From Sphingomonas hominis (GTDB taxonomy: Bacteria > Pseudomonadota > Alphaproteobacteria > Sphingomonadales > Sphingomonadaceae): a stretch of 64,000 nt of DNA. A model generated the notes under the pieces. It was given only the letters and a program-made list of their open reading frames with translations. It was not told the DNA's origin and ran no database searches. The position numbers and the translations under genes were made by a program. The DNA is taken from positions 62,001-126,000 of the forward strand of contig NZ_JABULH010000002.1 in the NCBI RefSeq assembly GCF_013328205.1. The letters are read 5' to 3'. Below, one piece after another: positions 10,101 through 18,019 of the stretch. Position 1 is the first letter of the stretch. Each line of letters opens with the position of its first letter.

Positions 10101-10244
10101 CAGATCTGGGTGTTCGCTTCCGACGGCACGCCCGCCGGCAGGATCGACGTGCCCGAACGCCCGATCCAGATCGTCTTTGGTGGGCAGGACGGGCGGACCT
10201 TGTTCGTGCTCGGACACCGCACGCTGTACCGCGTCCGTCCTTGA
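7188..10244 (+). CDS. GH55-like tandem beta-helix glycosidase, second paralogue
   Basis: A 1018-residue exported paralogue of the enzyme at 994-4032 with the same architecture: a signal peptide (MVRLHAAAIILSATIGGALPATA), beta-helix starts GDGRADDSAAIQRAID (about residue 41) and KGDDRSDDTAAIQRAIN (about 386), the EHHGRVEIGLNRVANW...QTEEE block, and a C-terminal propeller-like region from about 720. Long stretches match the first paralogue nearly residue for residue, for example around ERDAAIREHEAGLT-like and RNVHVNAESG segments, so they arose by duplication. GAGG at 7175-7178 is a plausible binding site. It probably acts on the same or a related beta-1,3-glucan; any difference in specificity cannot be read here. 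Confidence 0.8.
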   Translation: MVRLHAAAIILSATIGGALPATAERSAFVTAPVDARATVVRGIGDGRADDSAAIQRAIDAAADQGGGGIVFLPSGDYRITRTIYLWPGVRLFGVGATRPRIVLGDHTPGFSRGVANMIMFAGARRAGADGRRVPFPPPGSVPFDPAIADANPGTFYSAISNVDIRVGRGNPATAAIRFHAAQHAYVSHMRFDLGSALAGLYQVGNIGQDLHFSGGRYGILTEKPSPAWPFALIDATFEGQRDAAIREHEAGLTMVNVAIRDTPVGIDIDEGYGDWLWGKDVRFENVSRAAIVISNENNPYTQIGFDHALAARTPTFARFRDSGRTVAGKGAAYRMRAFGYGLSVPALDEMGRFETRADAEALGALPARRADAIRALPATGDWFNVRDAGAKGDDRSDDTAAIQRAINEHRTVYFPAGRYVVRDTLRLRPDSVLVALHPNLTQIILPDGTPAFQGVGAPKALVQSADGGDAIVSGLGLFTGGINPRATALLWTAGAESLVDDVKFQGGHGTDLAGGKRFVPYNANASGDADPAKRWDAQYPSLWVTRGGGGTFNNIWTPNTYAQAGFYVSDTDTPGHVYQLSAEHHGRVEIGLNRVANWELLAPQTEEEGGESRDAVALEIRDSRDLLIANLHAYRVTRTQKPKPAAVTLYNSRNIRFRNVHVNAESGLGTCDENGCATFLRANKFPYENAIVDVARGLEVREREFAMLDVPSTPNTVTPSAATPAAAPIASDARVERIGDGFDAIGGATAAPDGTLYFVDRIQQRIYRWDERRGLGIERDATSDAVNLAADRSGNLMVLSSAGRDGTVYSFRPGSSDGDVTVIAPTPMKRDGNVALALPGNWWNNGEFKDQLDSATLRFTTLADLFARDVATPPERGYISPDGSLTLPAYRVFQQGPADHRGRRFSHALDSYGFVTARPGSRVYVSNASEARTYIALVGSSGALTDLKPFAARGGESVAVGPDGRVFVANGQIWVFASDGTPAGRIDVPERPIQIVFGGQDGRTLFVLGHRTLYRVRP

Positions 10245-10597
10245 GCAGTCAGGCGCGAACGATCGCGCTCGGCAGTAACCGCCGTCGGCTCAGTTTGCAC
10301 CGGGCCGGCAGGCGCATTGCTGACACGGTGCGGCGAGCGGCTCTACTTTCGCTCGATGCTCATCGCTGCGGCAAGTTGAACCAGTGCAACAGAACTGGTG
10401 ACGCGCACATCGATAGATGTTTGAGCGCTCGCTCTTGGTCGCCTCGGTGTCGTCCATGAGGCTGACAACCTGTGGCACTGGCGTCGTCCGCGAAACGCTC
10501 GCCAGTTGGTCGGTGCTCGGCGCAGAAACGCTCGGAAGCAGGCAAGTGCTCGACTTAGGCGCTGGGGTGAAGCGCGGGCGAGCGCTATGTCGGTGCG
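10245..10597. other. Gene-free stretch
   Basis: About 350 bases between the second GH55 gene and a small unknown gene. Both strands contain only short open frames without a recognisable family, a good ribosome binding site or typical codon use. No convincing terminator, repeat or RNA gene was found. Confidence 0.5.
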
Positions 10598-10852
10598 ATG
10601 GCGAGAAAGAAGCGCATACTGGTCGCGACCCTGCCCGATGGCTACGTCAAGACGATCGGTCCGACCGCACTGCCGTTCACGCATTACTGGCGGATCGTCG
10701 CCACGCTGGCCGACGGCCGAACCGAGGTGTTCTGGGGTCACACCAAGTCGCTGGCAGAAGCGCTGAGCAAGAAAGCCGCGATCCCCGATGCCGCCCGGCA
10801 ACGCGGCTGGACCGATTTCGCCTTCGACGTGGTGGAACTGACCGAGACGTAA
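10598..10852 (+). CDS. Small hypothetical protein
   Basis: An 84-residue protein beginning MARKKRILVATLPDGY. It has no signal peptide, membrane segment or motif I recognise. Composition and codon use look like real coding sequence, and it reads as a small alpha/beta domain (a strand-rich first half, then a KSLAEALSKKAAIPDAARQ helix). It lies between the GH55 and GH3 genes in the same direction but with long gaps, so membership of the beta-glucan locus is unclear. Function unknown. Confidence 0.6.
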   Translation: MARKKRILVATLPDGYVKTIGPTALPFTHYWRIVATLADGRTEVFWGHTKSLAEALSKKAAIPDAARQRGWTDFAFDVVELTET

Positions 10853-11021
10853 GCAAGCCCGGCAACCGTGCTGCACCCTCGCATCGCTGGTCAGGGGACA
10901 TTGCGCGTGAAGAGCAGGGTTGTTCACGATCAATCTCGACATCCATGGTCCTCTCTGCGACCAAGATGCCGGCTTCATGGCAGCAGATAGCGCGAGCTAC
11001 AGAAATCAAGCGATCAACAGC

Positions 11022-11037
11022 ATGGTAGCGCTCACGC
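11022..11037 (+). promoter_or_regulatory. LacI-type operator candidate upstream of the GH3 gene
   Basis: The site ATGGTAGCGCTCACGC contains the palindromic AGCGCT core flanked by an imperfect dyad (GT-AGCGCT-CAC). It resembles operators of LacI-family regulators of glucan and cellobiose genes (CebR-like TGGGAGCGCTCCCA). It ends 20 bases before the GH3 start. No dedicated LacI gene adjoins it. AGCGCT is not rare in GC-rich DNA, so this is a candidate only. Confidence 0.35.
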
Positions 11038-11056
11038 GCTCATGCGGGGAGATGTA

Positions 11057-13519
11057 ATGGTAAAGGTTGGAACACTATTGGCCGCGACCCTGTTGGCCAG
11101 CGCTGCGACCTCGTCGGCGCAGACCGAGGGCACGACGGCGGCAGCCTCGGCGGTGGCGAACCCGGCCGCATGGCCCGCGCTCGCGATGAAGCGTCAGCGC
11201 GATCCCAAGGTCGAGGCGCGCGTCGACGCGATGCTCCGTCGCATGAGCGTGGAGGACAAGGTCGGTCAGCTAATCCAGGTCGATATCGCGTCGATCACGC
11301 CGAAGGATCTGGAGACGTACAAGCTCGGCTCGATCCTGAACGGCGGTAACTCGGCGCCCAACAACGACGAATTCGCGCCCGCGGCCGAGTGGTTGAAGCT
11401 GTTCGACGCCTTCTACGACGCATCGGTCAAGCGCAGCGACGGCCGGCCGGTCGTGCCCGTCATCTGGGGCACCGACGCGGTGCACGGCGCCAACAACATC
11501 GTCGGCGCGACGCTGTTTCCGCACAACATCGGTCTGGGCGCCGCGCGCGATCCTGAGCTCGTCCGCCGCATCGGCGCCGCGACCGCAGCCGAAACCGCGG
11601 CGACTGGCATCGACTGGAGCTTCGCGCCAACCGTCGCCGTCGTGCAGGACGACCGCTGGGGCCGCACCTACGAGAGCTATTCGGAGGAGCCGAGCGTCGT
11701 CGCCTCCTATGCCGGCGCGATGGTGGAGGGCATCCAGGGCCGCGTCGGTGGCGACTTCATGAAGCCGGGCCACGTCATCTCCTCGGTGAAGCATTTCCTC
11801 GGCGACGGCGGCACCGGCGGGCGCGACCAGGGCGACACGCGCGTGAGCGAGGCGACACTGCGCGACGTCCACGCCGCAGGCTACATGACCGCGCTGCCCG
11901 CCGGCGCGCTGACCGTGATGCCGAGCTTCTCGAGCTGGAACGGTGCAAAGCTGACCGGCAACAAGTCGCTGCTGACCGGTGTGCTCAAGGAGCGCTGGGG
12001 CTTCGACGGTTTCACGATCGGCGACTGGAACGCGCACGGCCAGGTGCCGGGCTGCACGAACGAGGATTGCGCGGCGGCGATCAACGCCGGGCTCGACATG
12101 TTCATGTATTCGGGCCCTAAGTGGAAGGAGCTTTACGCCAACACGCTGCGCGAGGCGAAGGCGGGCACGATTTCCCCGGTGCGGCTCGACGATGCGGTGC
12201 GCCGCATCCTGCGCGTCAAGGTGCTGGCGGGCACGTTCGAGGCCGGACGCCCGTCGTCGCGGCCGACCGCGGGCAAGTTCGACCTGCTCGGCGCCCCCGA
12301 GCACCGCGCGCTGGCTAGGGCGGCGGTGCGCGAATCGCTGGTGCTGCTCAAGAACAACGGCGTGCTACCGATCAAGGCGGGTGCCAACGTGCTGGTGGCA
12401 GGAGCGGGTGCCGACGACATCGGTCAACAGGCGGGCGGCTGGTCGCTCACCTGGCAGGGCACGGGCGTGACCAACGCCAACTTCCCCAATGGTCAGTCGA
12501 TCTGGGGCGGGCTGTCGGAGGCCGTGCGCGCGAGCGGCGGCACGGCGACGCTTTCCGCCAATGGTCAGTTCACCGCCAAGCCCGATGTCGCGATCGTCGT
12601 GTTCGGCGAGACCCCCTATGCGGAGTTCTCCGGCGACCGCCCGACCTTGGAGTACAGCCCTGACGACAAGACGAACCTGGAGCTGCTGCGTGGGTTGAAG
12701 AAGGCGGGGGTGCCGACGGTATCGGTGTTCCTGTCGGGCCGGCCATTGTGGGTGAACCCGGAGCTGAACGCGTCCGACGCGTTCGTCGCCGCGTGGTTGC
12801 CGGGCACCGAGGGCGGCGGCGTCGCCGACGTGTTGGTGGCCGGTCGGGACGGCAAGCCGAAGGCGGATTTCCGCGGCACGCTGTCGTTTTCCTGGCCCAA
12901 GCGGCTCGATCAATACGTGCTCAACCGCCGCGACGCCGGGTACGACCCGCTGTTCCCGTTCGGTTACGGCCTGTCTTATGCCAAGCGCGGCCAGGTGCCG
13001 CAGCTCGACGAGACGCGGCCGGCAAATGCGGGCGGTGATCAGAATGCGCTGTTCGTGCGCGGTCGTCTGGCAAGCGGCGTGTTGCTCACGACCACCGGCG
13101 CGGTGACGCAATCGCGTGTCGACCGTTTGGCGCAGGAAGATAGCGTACGGCTCGTCTTCAGCGGGGCGGGCGAACTCACGCTGCAAAAGGCGCAGCCGAT
13201 CGATCTGTCGCGCGAAGCGAACGGGCAGTTGAGTTTGATCCTCGACTACCGCGTCACCCAGGCGCCTACCGGCACGGTGACGCTCGGCATGGCAGGTGGG
13301 CGTTCCGCGACCGTGCCGATCACTGGGGCGCTGCGTGCGGCCGGTGGTGATTGGGCGCAACTGGCGGTGCCGCTGCGCTGCTTCGCCGACGGGAGCGTCG
13401 ACATGACAAAGGTGACCCGCCCCGCGACGATCGCCGTCACCGGCAAGCTCGGGATCGACGTGTCCGGCATCCGCGTTGCCAGCGCACCGCCCGGACCGGT
13501 CAGCTGCGGCTCGCGCTGA
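11057..13519 (+). CDS. GH3 beta-glucosidase / exo-beta-glucanase
   Basis: An exported glycoside hydrolase family 3 enzyme of about 820 residues that removes glucose from the non-reducing ends of beta-glucans. ATG 11057 is preferred because GGGGAG at 11046-11051 precedes it; an earlier in-frame ATG at 11042 lacks this. A signal peptide ends near ATSSAQ. The N-terminal TIM barrel contains SVKHFLGDGGTGGRDQGD and the nucleophile motif FTIGDWNAHGQ (Asp of GDW). The GH3 C-terminal domain includes RESLVLLKNNGVLPI. A further C-terminal domain of about 170 residues matches ExoP-type exo-1,3/1,4-glucanases. It likely completes hydrolysis of products from the GH55-like enzymes. Confidence 0.93.
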   Translation: MVKVGTLLAATLLASAATSSAQTEGTTAAASAVANPAAWPALAMKRQRDPKVEARVDAMLRRMSVEDKVGQLIQVDIASITPKDLETYKLGSILNGGNSAPNNDEFAPAAEWLKLFDAFYDASVKRSDGRPVVPVIWGTDAVHGANNIVGATLFPHNIGLGAARDPELVRRIGAATAAETAATGIDWSFAPTVAVVQDDRWGRTYESYSEEPSVVASYAGAMVEGIQGRVGGDFMKPGHVISSVKHFLGDGGTGGRDQGDTRVSEATLRDVHAAGYMTALPAGALTVMPSFSSWNGAKLTGNKSLLTGVLKERWGFDGFTIGDWNAHGQVPGCTNEDCAAAINAGLDMFMYSGPKWKELYANTLREAKAGTISPVRLDDAVRRILRVKVLAGTFEAGRPSSRPTAGKFDLLGAPEHRALARAAVRESLVLLKNNGVLPIKAGANVLVAGAGADDIGQQAGGWSLTWQGTGVTNANFPNGQSIWGGLSEAVRASGGTATLSANGQFTAKPDVAIVVFGETPYAEFSGDRPTLEYSPDDKTNLELLRGLKKAGVPTVSVFLSGRPLWVNPELNASDAFVAAWLPGTEGGGVADVLVAGRDGKPKADFRGTLSFSWPKRLDQYVLNRRDAGYDPLFPFGYGLSYAKRGQVPQLDETRPANAGGDQNALFVRGRLASGVLLTTTGAVTQSRVDRLAQEDSVRLVFSGAGELTLQKAQPIDLSREANGQLSLILDYRVTQAPTGTVTLGMAGGRSATVPITGALRAAGGDWAQLAVPLRCFADGSVDMTKVTRPATIAVTGKLGIDVSGIRVASAPPGPVSCGSR

Positions 13520-13542
13520 CCAAGGCTTGAACAGCCGTAGCA

Positions 13543-13576
13543 GACCCCGCCCGAACCGCGACGTTCGGGCGGGGTC
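13543..13576 (+). terminator. Terminator hairpin after the GH3 gene
   Basis: A perfect 14-base stem (GACCCCGCCCGAAC / GTTCGGGCGGGGTC) with a 6-base loop begins 24 bases after the GH3 stop. The following T-tract is weak (GCCGTTGTTT), but the very stable stem and position fit transcription termination. Confidence 0.8.
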
Positions 13577-14161
13577 GCCGTTGTTTCTGCTTCACCGGTG
13601 GGCATGCAGAGCGTTGGAGCGCTGTTATCGGGATCGTGCTTCGCAACACTGCGAGGTAGCGCATCAAGTTTGGAGTACGGGCAGGGCCGACTGGAACATG
13701 CGCGGCATCGTGGCACCGCGATGACATCCCGTACGATCGTGCTGCGGGCACTTAGTCGCTTTGCCGTCTGGCAGTGCGCGTAGCGGTAAGCTTCGTTCGC
13801 CGGCCAAGAGTCGCGGCGCTCGCGGTAAGCTGACTACTCCGTCTTCAAGGTGTCTTGCATCGGATCGCGCGGGAAGGGACGTATGCCGCGCAGGTCGGCA
13901 ATCGCCGGAACCGCATCGGTGACGAGATCGCATCGGCTTGTTCGCTCTTCGCTCAACGCCACGAAATGGTCGGCTAACCCATTACCAGCACTCGAAGAAC
14001 AAGGCCGCCGCCGGCCTGTCGTAGCATCGCTGATTCAGCCAATGACGTCGTACTATCCTCAATAGTACAAATCTCCCATCTACTATTCCCGCCGTGTAAC
14101 ATTGTATTTCCGCGCCGAACGACGCTTGCGCCGCGGTACGTTTGCGGGTCCGAACGTGTTC
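13577..14161. other. Gene-free stretch before the cytochrome oxidase operon
   Basis: About 585 bases with no supportable gene. One minus-strand frame ends ...FPRDPMQDTLKTE before a stop near 13839, which could be the tail of a decayed gene, but I cannot name it. The last 110 bases are noticeably AT-richer and hold the presumed oxidase promoter with a TACTAT inverted repeat. Confidence 0.5.
14051..14086 (+). promoter_or_regulatory. TACTAT inverted repeat in the oxidase promoter region
   Basis: TACTAT (14051-14056), five bases, then ATAGTA (14062-14067) form a perfect dyad. A third TACTAT half-site follows at 14081-14086 in an AT-rich patch about 75 bases before the subunit II start. This looks like a regulator binding site for the caa3 oxidase operon; the regulator is not identifiable. 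Confidence 0.45.
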
Positions 14162-15085
14162 ATGTCGCGTCAATCCGCCCTGTCCACCTTCGGCGTCGAA
14201 GCGGCGAACATGCGCGATCTGACAATGCTGATGACCGTGTGCGGCGTCTTGATCTTCGTCATCGTCGCGGCACTGTTCACGGTTGCGATCCGGTCCAAGG
14301 GCGGTGCAATCGACCATCGCGGCGGCATGCGGCTGGTGTTGTGGGCAGGTGCGGTCTTACCGACGATCGTCCTCGCCGCGCTGCTGATCGGCACGCTGCC
14401 CGCGATGCGCCCGATCCGTGCCAACCAGGACGCGCTGCTGGTCGACGTGGCGGGCGAGCAATTCTGGTGGCGTGTCGGCTACCGCGTGCCGGGCGGAGAG
14501 GCGATCAGTGCCGCGAACGAGGTGCGCATCCCCGTCGGGCGCACCGTCGATTTCCGGTTGAGCGCAAGCGACGTGATTCACAGCTTCTGGATTCCAGGGC
14601 TCGCGGGCAAGGTCGACATGATCCCGGGGCGCACCAATCGCCTGGTTGCGCGCGCGACCAAGGCCGGACGGTATCGCGGGCAATGTGCCGAATTCTGCGG
14701 GTTGAGCCACGCGCTGATGGCGTTCGACGTCATTGCGATGGACCCCGCCGCCTTCGACCGCTGGCTCGCCGATCAGCGTCGCGCCGCGCCCGCCCCGACC
14801 GATGCGGTCGCACGACGCGGCGCCGAGTTGTTCGCGGACGCCGGTTGTGGCGGGTGTCACGCGATCGCGGGCACCGCCGCGGCTGGCAGGATCGGGCCCG
14901 ATTTCTCGCACATCGCCGCGCGTACGTCGCTCGGCGCCGGGATCATGCCGATGACGACCCCCAACCTCGTGCGCTTCATCCGCAACGCGCCCGCGGTGAA
15001 GCCGGGCGCGCGGATGCCGCGCTACACGCATCTCGCGCCCGCCGACACGCTGGCGATCGCGCGCTATCTGGAAACGCTGAAATGA
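14162..15085 (+). CDS. coxB: Cytochrome c oxidase subunit II with fused cytochrome c (caa3 type)
   Basis: Subunit II of a heme-copper oxidase, accepting electrons at the dinuclear CuA centre on the periplasmic face. The start ATG 14162 (MSRQSALSTFG) is a choice without a strong ribosome binding site; an upstream TTG at 14102 is possible. Two membrane helices lie near residues 20-40 and 55-75. CuA ligands are visible in IHSFWIPG and CAEFCGLSHALM (C175, C179, H183, M186). A C-terminal cytochrome c domain has CGGCH at 229-233 and a distal methionine candidate in GARMPRY. The fused heme c makes it caa3-type, and it heads a tight operon. Confidence 0.93.
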   Translation: MSRQSALSTFGVEAANMRDLTMLMTVCGVLIFVIVAALFTVAIRSKGGAIDHRGGMRLVLWAGAVLPTIVLAALLIGTLPAMRPIRANQDALLVDVAGEQFWWRVGYRVPGGEAISAANEVRIPVGRTVDFRLSASDVIHSFWIPGLAGKVDMIPGRTNRLVARATKAGRYRGQCAEFCGLSHALMAFDVIAMDPAAFDRWLADQRRAAPAPTDAVARRGAELFADAGCGGCHAIAGTAAAGRIGPDFSHIAARTSLGAGIMPMTTPNLVRFIRNAPAVKPGARMPRYTHLAPADTLAIARYLETLK

Positions 15086-15107
15086 TCGACTGCGTGGAAA
15101 TGCTGTC

Positions 15108-17630
15108 ATGAGCCTTCACGCGCAGGACGACCCCGCACTCCGTGCCGCGCAAGAGGAGCGTTTGCGCGCGGTGTGGAAGCCACCCTCGGGCTGGTTCTTC
15201 CGCTGGACCGACGTCAACAACAACCGTGTCGGCGTCTGGTACACGCTGACCGCGTTCGGCTTCATGCTGTTCGCGGGCGTTCTCGCGCTGATCATGCGCG
15301 CGCAGCTTGCCGTGCCATCGAACAATCTCGTCACCGCATCGACCTTCAACCAGCTGTTCACGCTGCACGGGTCGATGATGATGTTCCTGTTCGCGGTGCC
15401 GATGTTCGAGGCGGTGTCGATCATCCTGCTGCCGCAATTGCTCGGCGCGCGCGACCTGCCGTTTCCGCGACTGTCGGCGTTCGGTTACTGGAGTTTCCTG
15501 ATCGGCGGCGTGTTCGTCTCCGGCTCGATCTTCTTCAACGTCGCACCCGATGGCGGCTGGTTCATGTACCCGCCGTTCACCACGCGTACCGACCTGTCGG
15601 GACTGGGTGCCGACATCTGGATGCTGGGCTTAAGCTTCATCGAGGTGTCGTCGGTCGCCGCTGCGGTCGAGCTGATCGTCGGCGTGCTGAAATGCCGGCC
15701 GCCGGGCATGCGCTTGAACCTGATGCCGCTCTACGCCTGGTACATCCTTGTGGTCGCGGTGATGATCTTGTTCGCCTTCCCGCCGCTGATCGCGGGTGAC
15801 GTGCTGTTCGAGATGGAGCGGCTGCTCGGCTGGCCGTTCTTCGATCCCGCGAAGGGCGGCGATCCGCTCCTGTGGCAGCACCTGTTCTGGATTTTCGGCC
15901 ACCCCGAAGTCTATATCGTCTTCCTGCCGTCGATCGCCTTGTTCGCGATGATGATTCCGACCTTCTCGCAGCGCCATATCCTGGGCTATCCGTGGATCGT
16001 GCTCGCCGCAGTCGGCACCGCGTTTCTCAGCTTCGGCCTGTGGGTCCACCACATGTTCGCGACCGGGCTGCCGAAGATCAGCCTGGCGTTCTTCTCCGCC
16101 GCCTCCGAAGCGGTGGCGATCCCGACGGGGGTGCAGATCTTCGTCTTCATCGCGACATTGTGGGCCGGACGCGTCGTCTTCTCGACCCCGCTGCTCTACG
16201 CGCTTGGCGCGATCGCAATCTTCGTGATCGGTGGGCTGACCGGCGTGATGGTCGCGGTCGCGCCGTTCGACTGGCAGGCGCACGACACGTACTTCATTGT
16301 GGCGCATCTCCACTACGTACTGATCGGCGGCACGCTGCTGCCGTTGTTCGGCGGGCTCTATTATTATTGGCCGCTGATCACGGGAAAGAAGCTGTCCGAC
16401 CGGCTGGGGCGTACCGCCTTCTGGATCCTGTTCGTCGGCGCGAACCTGACCTTCTTTCCGATGCACGTCACTGGCCTGCTCGGCATGCCGCGGCGCGTAT
16501 TCACCTATCCGGCGGAGCTGGGCGTCGACGGCTTGAACCTGGCCTCGACGATCGGCAGCTACCTGTTTGCGAGCGGCGTTTTGGTGATCGTGATCGACCT
16601 GGCGCTCAGCCCCAGGCGCGCGAAGGCGCCGCGCAACCCGTGGAATGCGGGCACGCTGGAATGGCTGGCGCACCCCGACGACGAGGCTTGGGGAATTCGA
16701 TCGGTGCCGTTGATCGAGAGCCGCTACCCAATCTGGGACCAGAAGGATTTCGTCGCCAAGGTCGACGAGGGCCGCTTCTTCCTGCCCGACGCGGAGGAAG
16801 GCCGGCGCGAGACGATCATCACCACCGCGATCGATGCGCGCCCGGTGCAGGTGATCCGGCTCGGCACGCCCAGCGTGATCCCGATGATCACCGCGGTAGC
16901 GCTCGGCAGCGTGTTCATCCTGACAACCTATCACCTCTACTGGCTGGCGCTCGCGGGCGGGATCGTGACGCTGGCGGCGGTGCTATGGTGGCTGTGGTCG
17001 ACCGCGGAAATCCCGGAAAAGCCGCAAAAGTCGATTGGGCACGGCATCGTGCTGCCGCTCTATCGCTCCGGCCCCGCGGCGCCGGGCTGGTGGGCGATGT
17101 TCATCACCATGATGGCGGACGCGACCGCCTTCTCCGGCCTGGTGTTCGGTTATTATTTTTTCTGGACGGTGCATCCCGAATTCCCACCCTCTGGTCCCGG
17201 CATGGATGGACCGGGTGCGTTCTGGCCGATGCTAGCGATGGGGCTGACGCTTGCGTCATGGGCGATGACGGTTGCGGCGCGCGAACTGCACGCGCGCGAG
17301 CAGGTGACGGTTGCGCGCGGGCTGCTCGTGGTCGGGATCGGCGTGACGCTCGCCAGCCTGTTCGCGGGACTTGCCGGGCCGTGGTTGAGCGGGCTCGCGC
17401 CCAAGCTCCATTCATACCCCGCGATCGTGTGGACGCTCGCGATCTGGACCGCGACCCACGCCGGGGTCGGCGTGATCTGCCAATCGTACACGCTCGCCAG
17501 GAGCATCGCCGGCCGCATGACGCCCGAACATGACGCGGATATCCGCAACATCACCGTCTACTTCCACTTCCTCGTGCTGACCGCGATCGTCACTTACGCG
17601 ACGATCGGGCTGTTCCCGCTCGCGTCATGA
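15108..17630 (+). CDS. Cytochrome c oxidase fused subunits I and III
   Basis: An 840-residue membrane protein joining the catalytic subunit I (CtaD-like) and subunit III (CtaE-like) of an aa3/caa3 oxidase; it reduces O2 to water and pumps protons. Subunit I motifs are clear: WxFGHPEVYI near residue 262-270 (the His-Tyr crosslink pair), VHHMFATGLP (CuB histidines) and HDTYFIVAHLHYV near 391 (heme a and a3 ligands). A cytoplasmic loop around 500-590 leads into the subunit III part from about 620 with GWWAMFITMMADATAFSGL. It starts 22 bases after subunit II. I+III fusions are known in caa3 oxidases. Confidence 0.93.
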   Translation: MSLHAQDDPALRAAQEERLRAVWKPPSGWFFRWTDVNNNRVGVWYTLTAFGFMLFAGVLALIMRAQLAVPSNNLVTASTFNQLFTLHGSMMMFLFAVPMFEAVSIILLPQLLGARDLPFPRLSAFGYWSFLIGGVFVSGSIFFNVAPDGGWFMYPPFTTRTDLSGLGADIWMLGLSFIEVSSVAAAVELIVGVLKCRPPGMRLNLMPLYAWYILVVAVMILFAFPPLIAGDVLFEMERLLGWPFFDPAKGGDPLLWQHLFWIFGHPEVYIVFLPSIALFAMMIPTFSQRHILGYPWIVLAAVGTAFLSFGLWVHHMFATGLPKISLAFFSAASEAVAIPTGVQIFVFIATLWAGRVVFSTPLLYALGAIAIFVIGGLTGVMVAVAPFDWQAHDTYFIVAHLHYVLIGGTLLPLFGGLYYYWPLITGKKLSDRLGRTAFWILFVGANLTFFPMHVTGLLGMPRRVFTYPAELGVDGLNLASTIGSYLFASGVLVIVIDLALSPRRAKAPRNPWNAGTLEWLAHPDDEAWGIRSVPLIESRYPIWDQKDFVAKVDEGRFFLPDAEEGRRETIITTAIDARPVQVIRLGTPSVIPMITAVALGSVFILTTYHLYWLALAGGIVTLAAVLWWLWSTAEIPEKPQKSIGHGIVLPLYRSGPAAPGWWAMFITMMADATAFSGLVFGYYFFWTVHPEFPPSGPGMDGPGAFWPMLAMGLTLASWAMTVAARELHAREQVTVARGLLVVGIGVTLASLFAGLAGPWLSGLAPKLHSYPAIVWTLAIWTATHAGVGVICQSYTLARSIAGRMTPEHDADIRNITVYFHFLVLTAIVTYATIGLFPLAS

Positions 17631-18019
17631 GCGAGGACGAGAACCAGGGCCTGGCGGGCCGGCTGCGCGAGCGGCGGGTCACCTTGTGGACGCTGATCGT
17701 GCCGCCGACCGTCTGGGCGGTGCACTTCATGTTCTGCTACCTGTGGGTCGCCGTGTCGTGCGCGAAGCTGGCGGCGTTTCCGCGGTTTCCGGTCGCGTTC
17801 GCGGCGGGCACGATCGTCGCGCTCGCGATCATCGTCGGCTCGGGCGCACTCGCGTTTATCCAGAGCCGTACGCCCGGCGACCCGCCGCCGCACGACGAGA
17901 GCACCGGCATCGACCGCACGCGCTTCTTGGCCACCGCGACGCTGTTGCTTGCGGGGCTTAGCTTCGTTGCGGTGCTGTTCACCGCCGCACCCGCGCTGAT
18001 GCTGACCGATTGCCGGTGA
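17627..18019 (+). CDS. Small membrane protein of the caa3 oxidase operon
   Basis: A 130-residue protein with three likely membrane helices (about 25-45, 55-78 and 102-125). The start ATG overlaps the stop of the I+III fusion (ATGA), indicating translational coupling. No catalytic motif is seen. Proteins of this size and position occur in sphingomonad and rhizobial caa3 operons without a defined role; an assembly or accessory function is inferred only from the operon. Confidence 0.75.
   Translation: MSEDENQGLAGRLRERRVTLWTLIVPPTVWAVHFMFCYLWVAVSCAKLAAFPRFPVAFAAGTIVALAIIVGSGALAFIQSRTPGDPPPHDESTGIDRTRFLATATLLLAGLSFVAVLFTAAPALMLTDCR

Noticed and set aside
10343-10978. Minus-strand 211-codon frame across the gap before the GH3 gene
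   Set aside because: Low-quality composition, no family match and it overlaps the better-supported small gene at 10598-10852.
13664-13933. Minus-strand frame ending FPRDPMQDTLKTE, possibly the tail of a lost gene
   Set aside because: The tail looks protein-like for about 25 residues, but no family is recognised, the frame upstream is unconvincing and no start or binding site is present.
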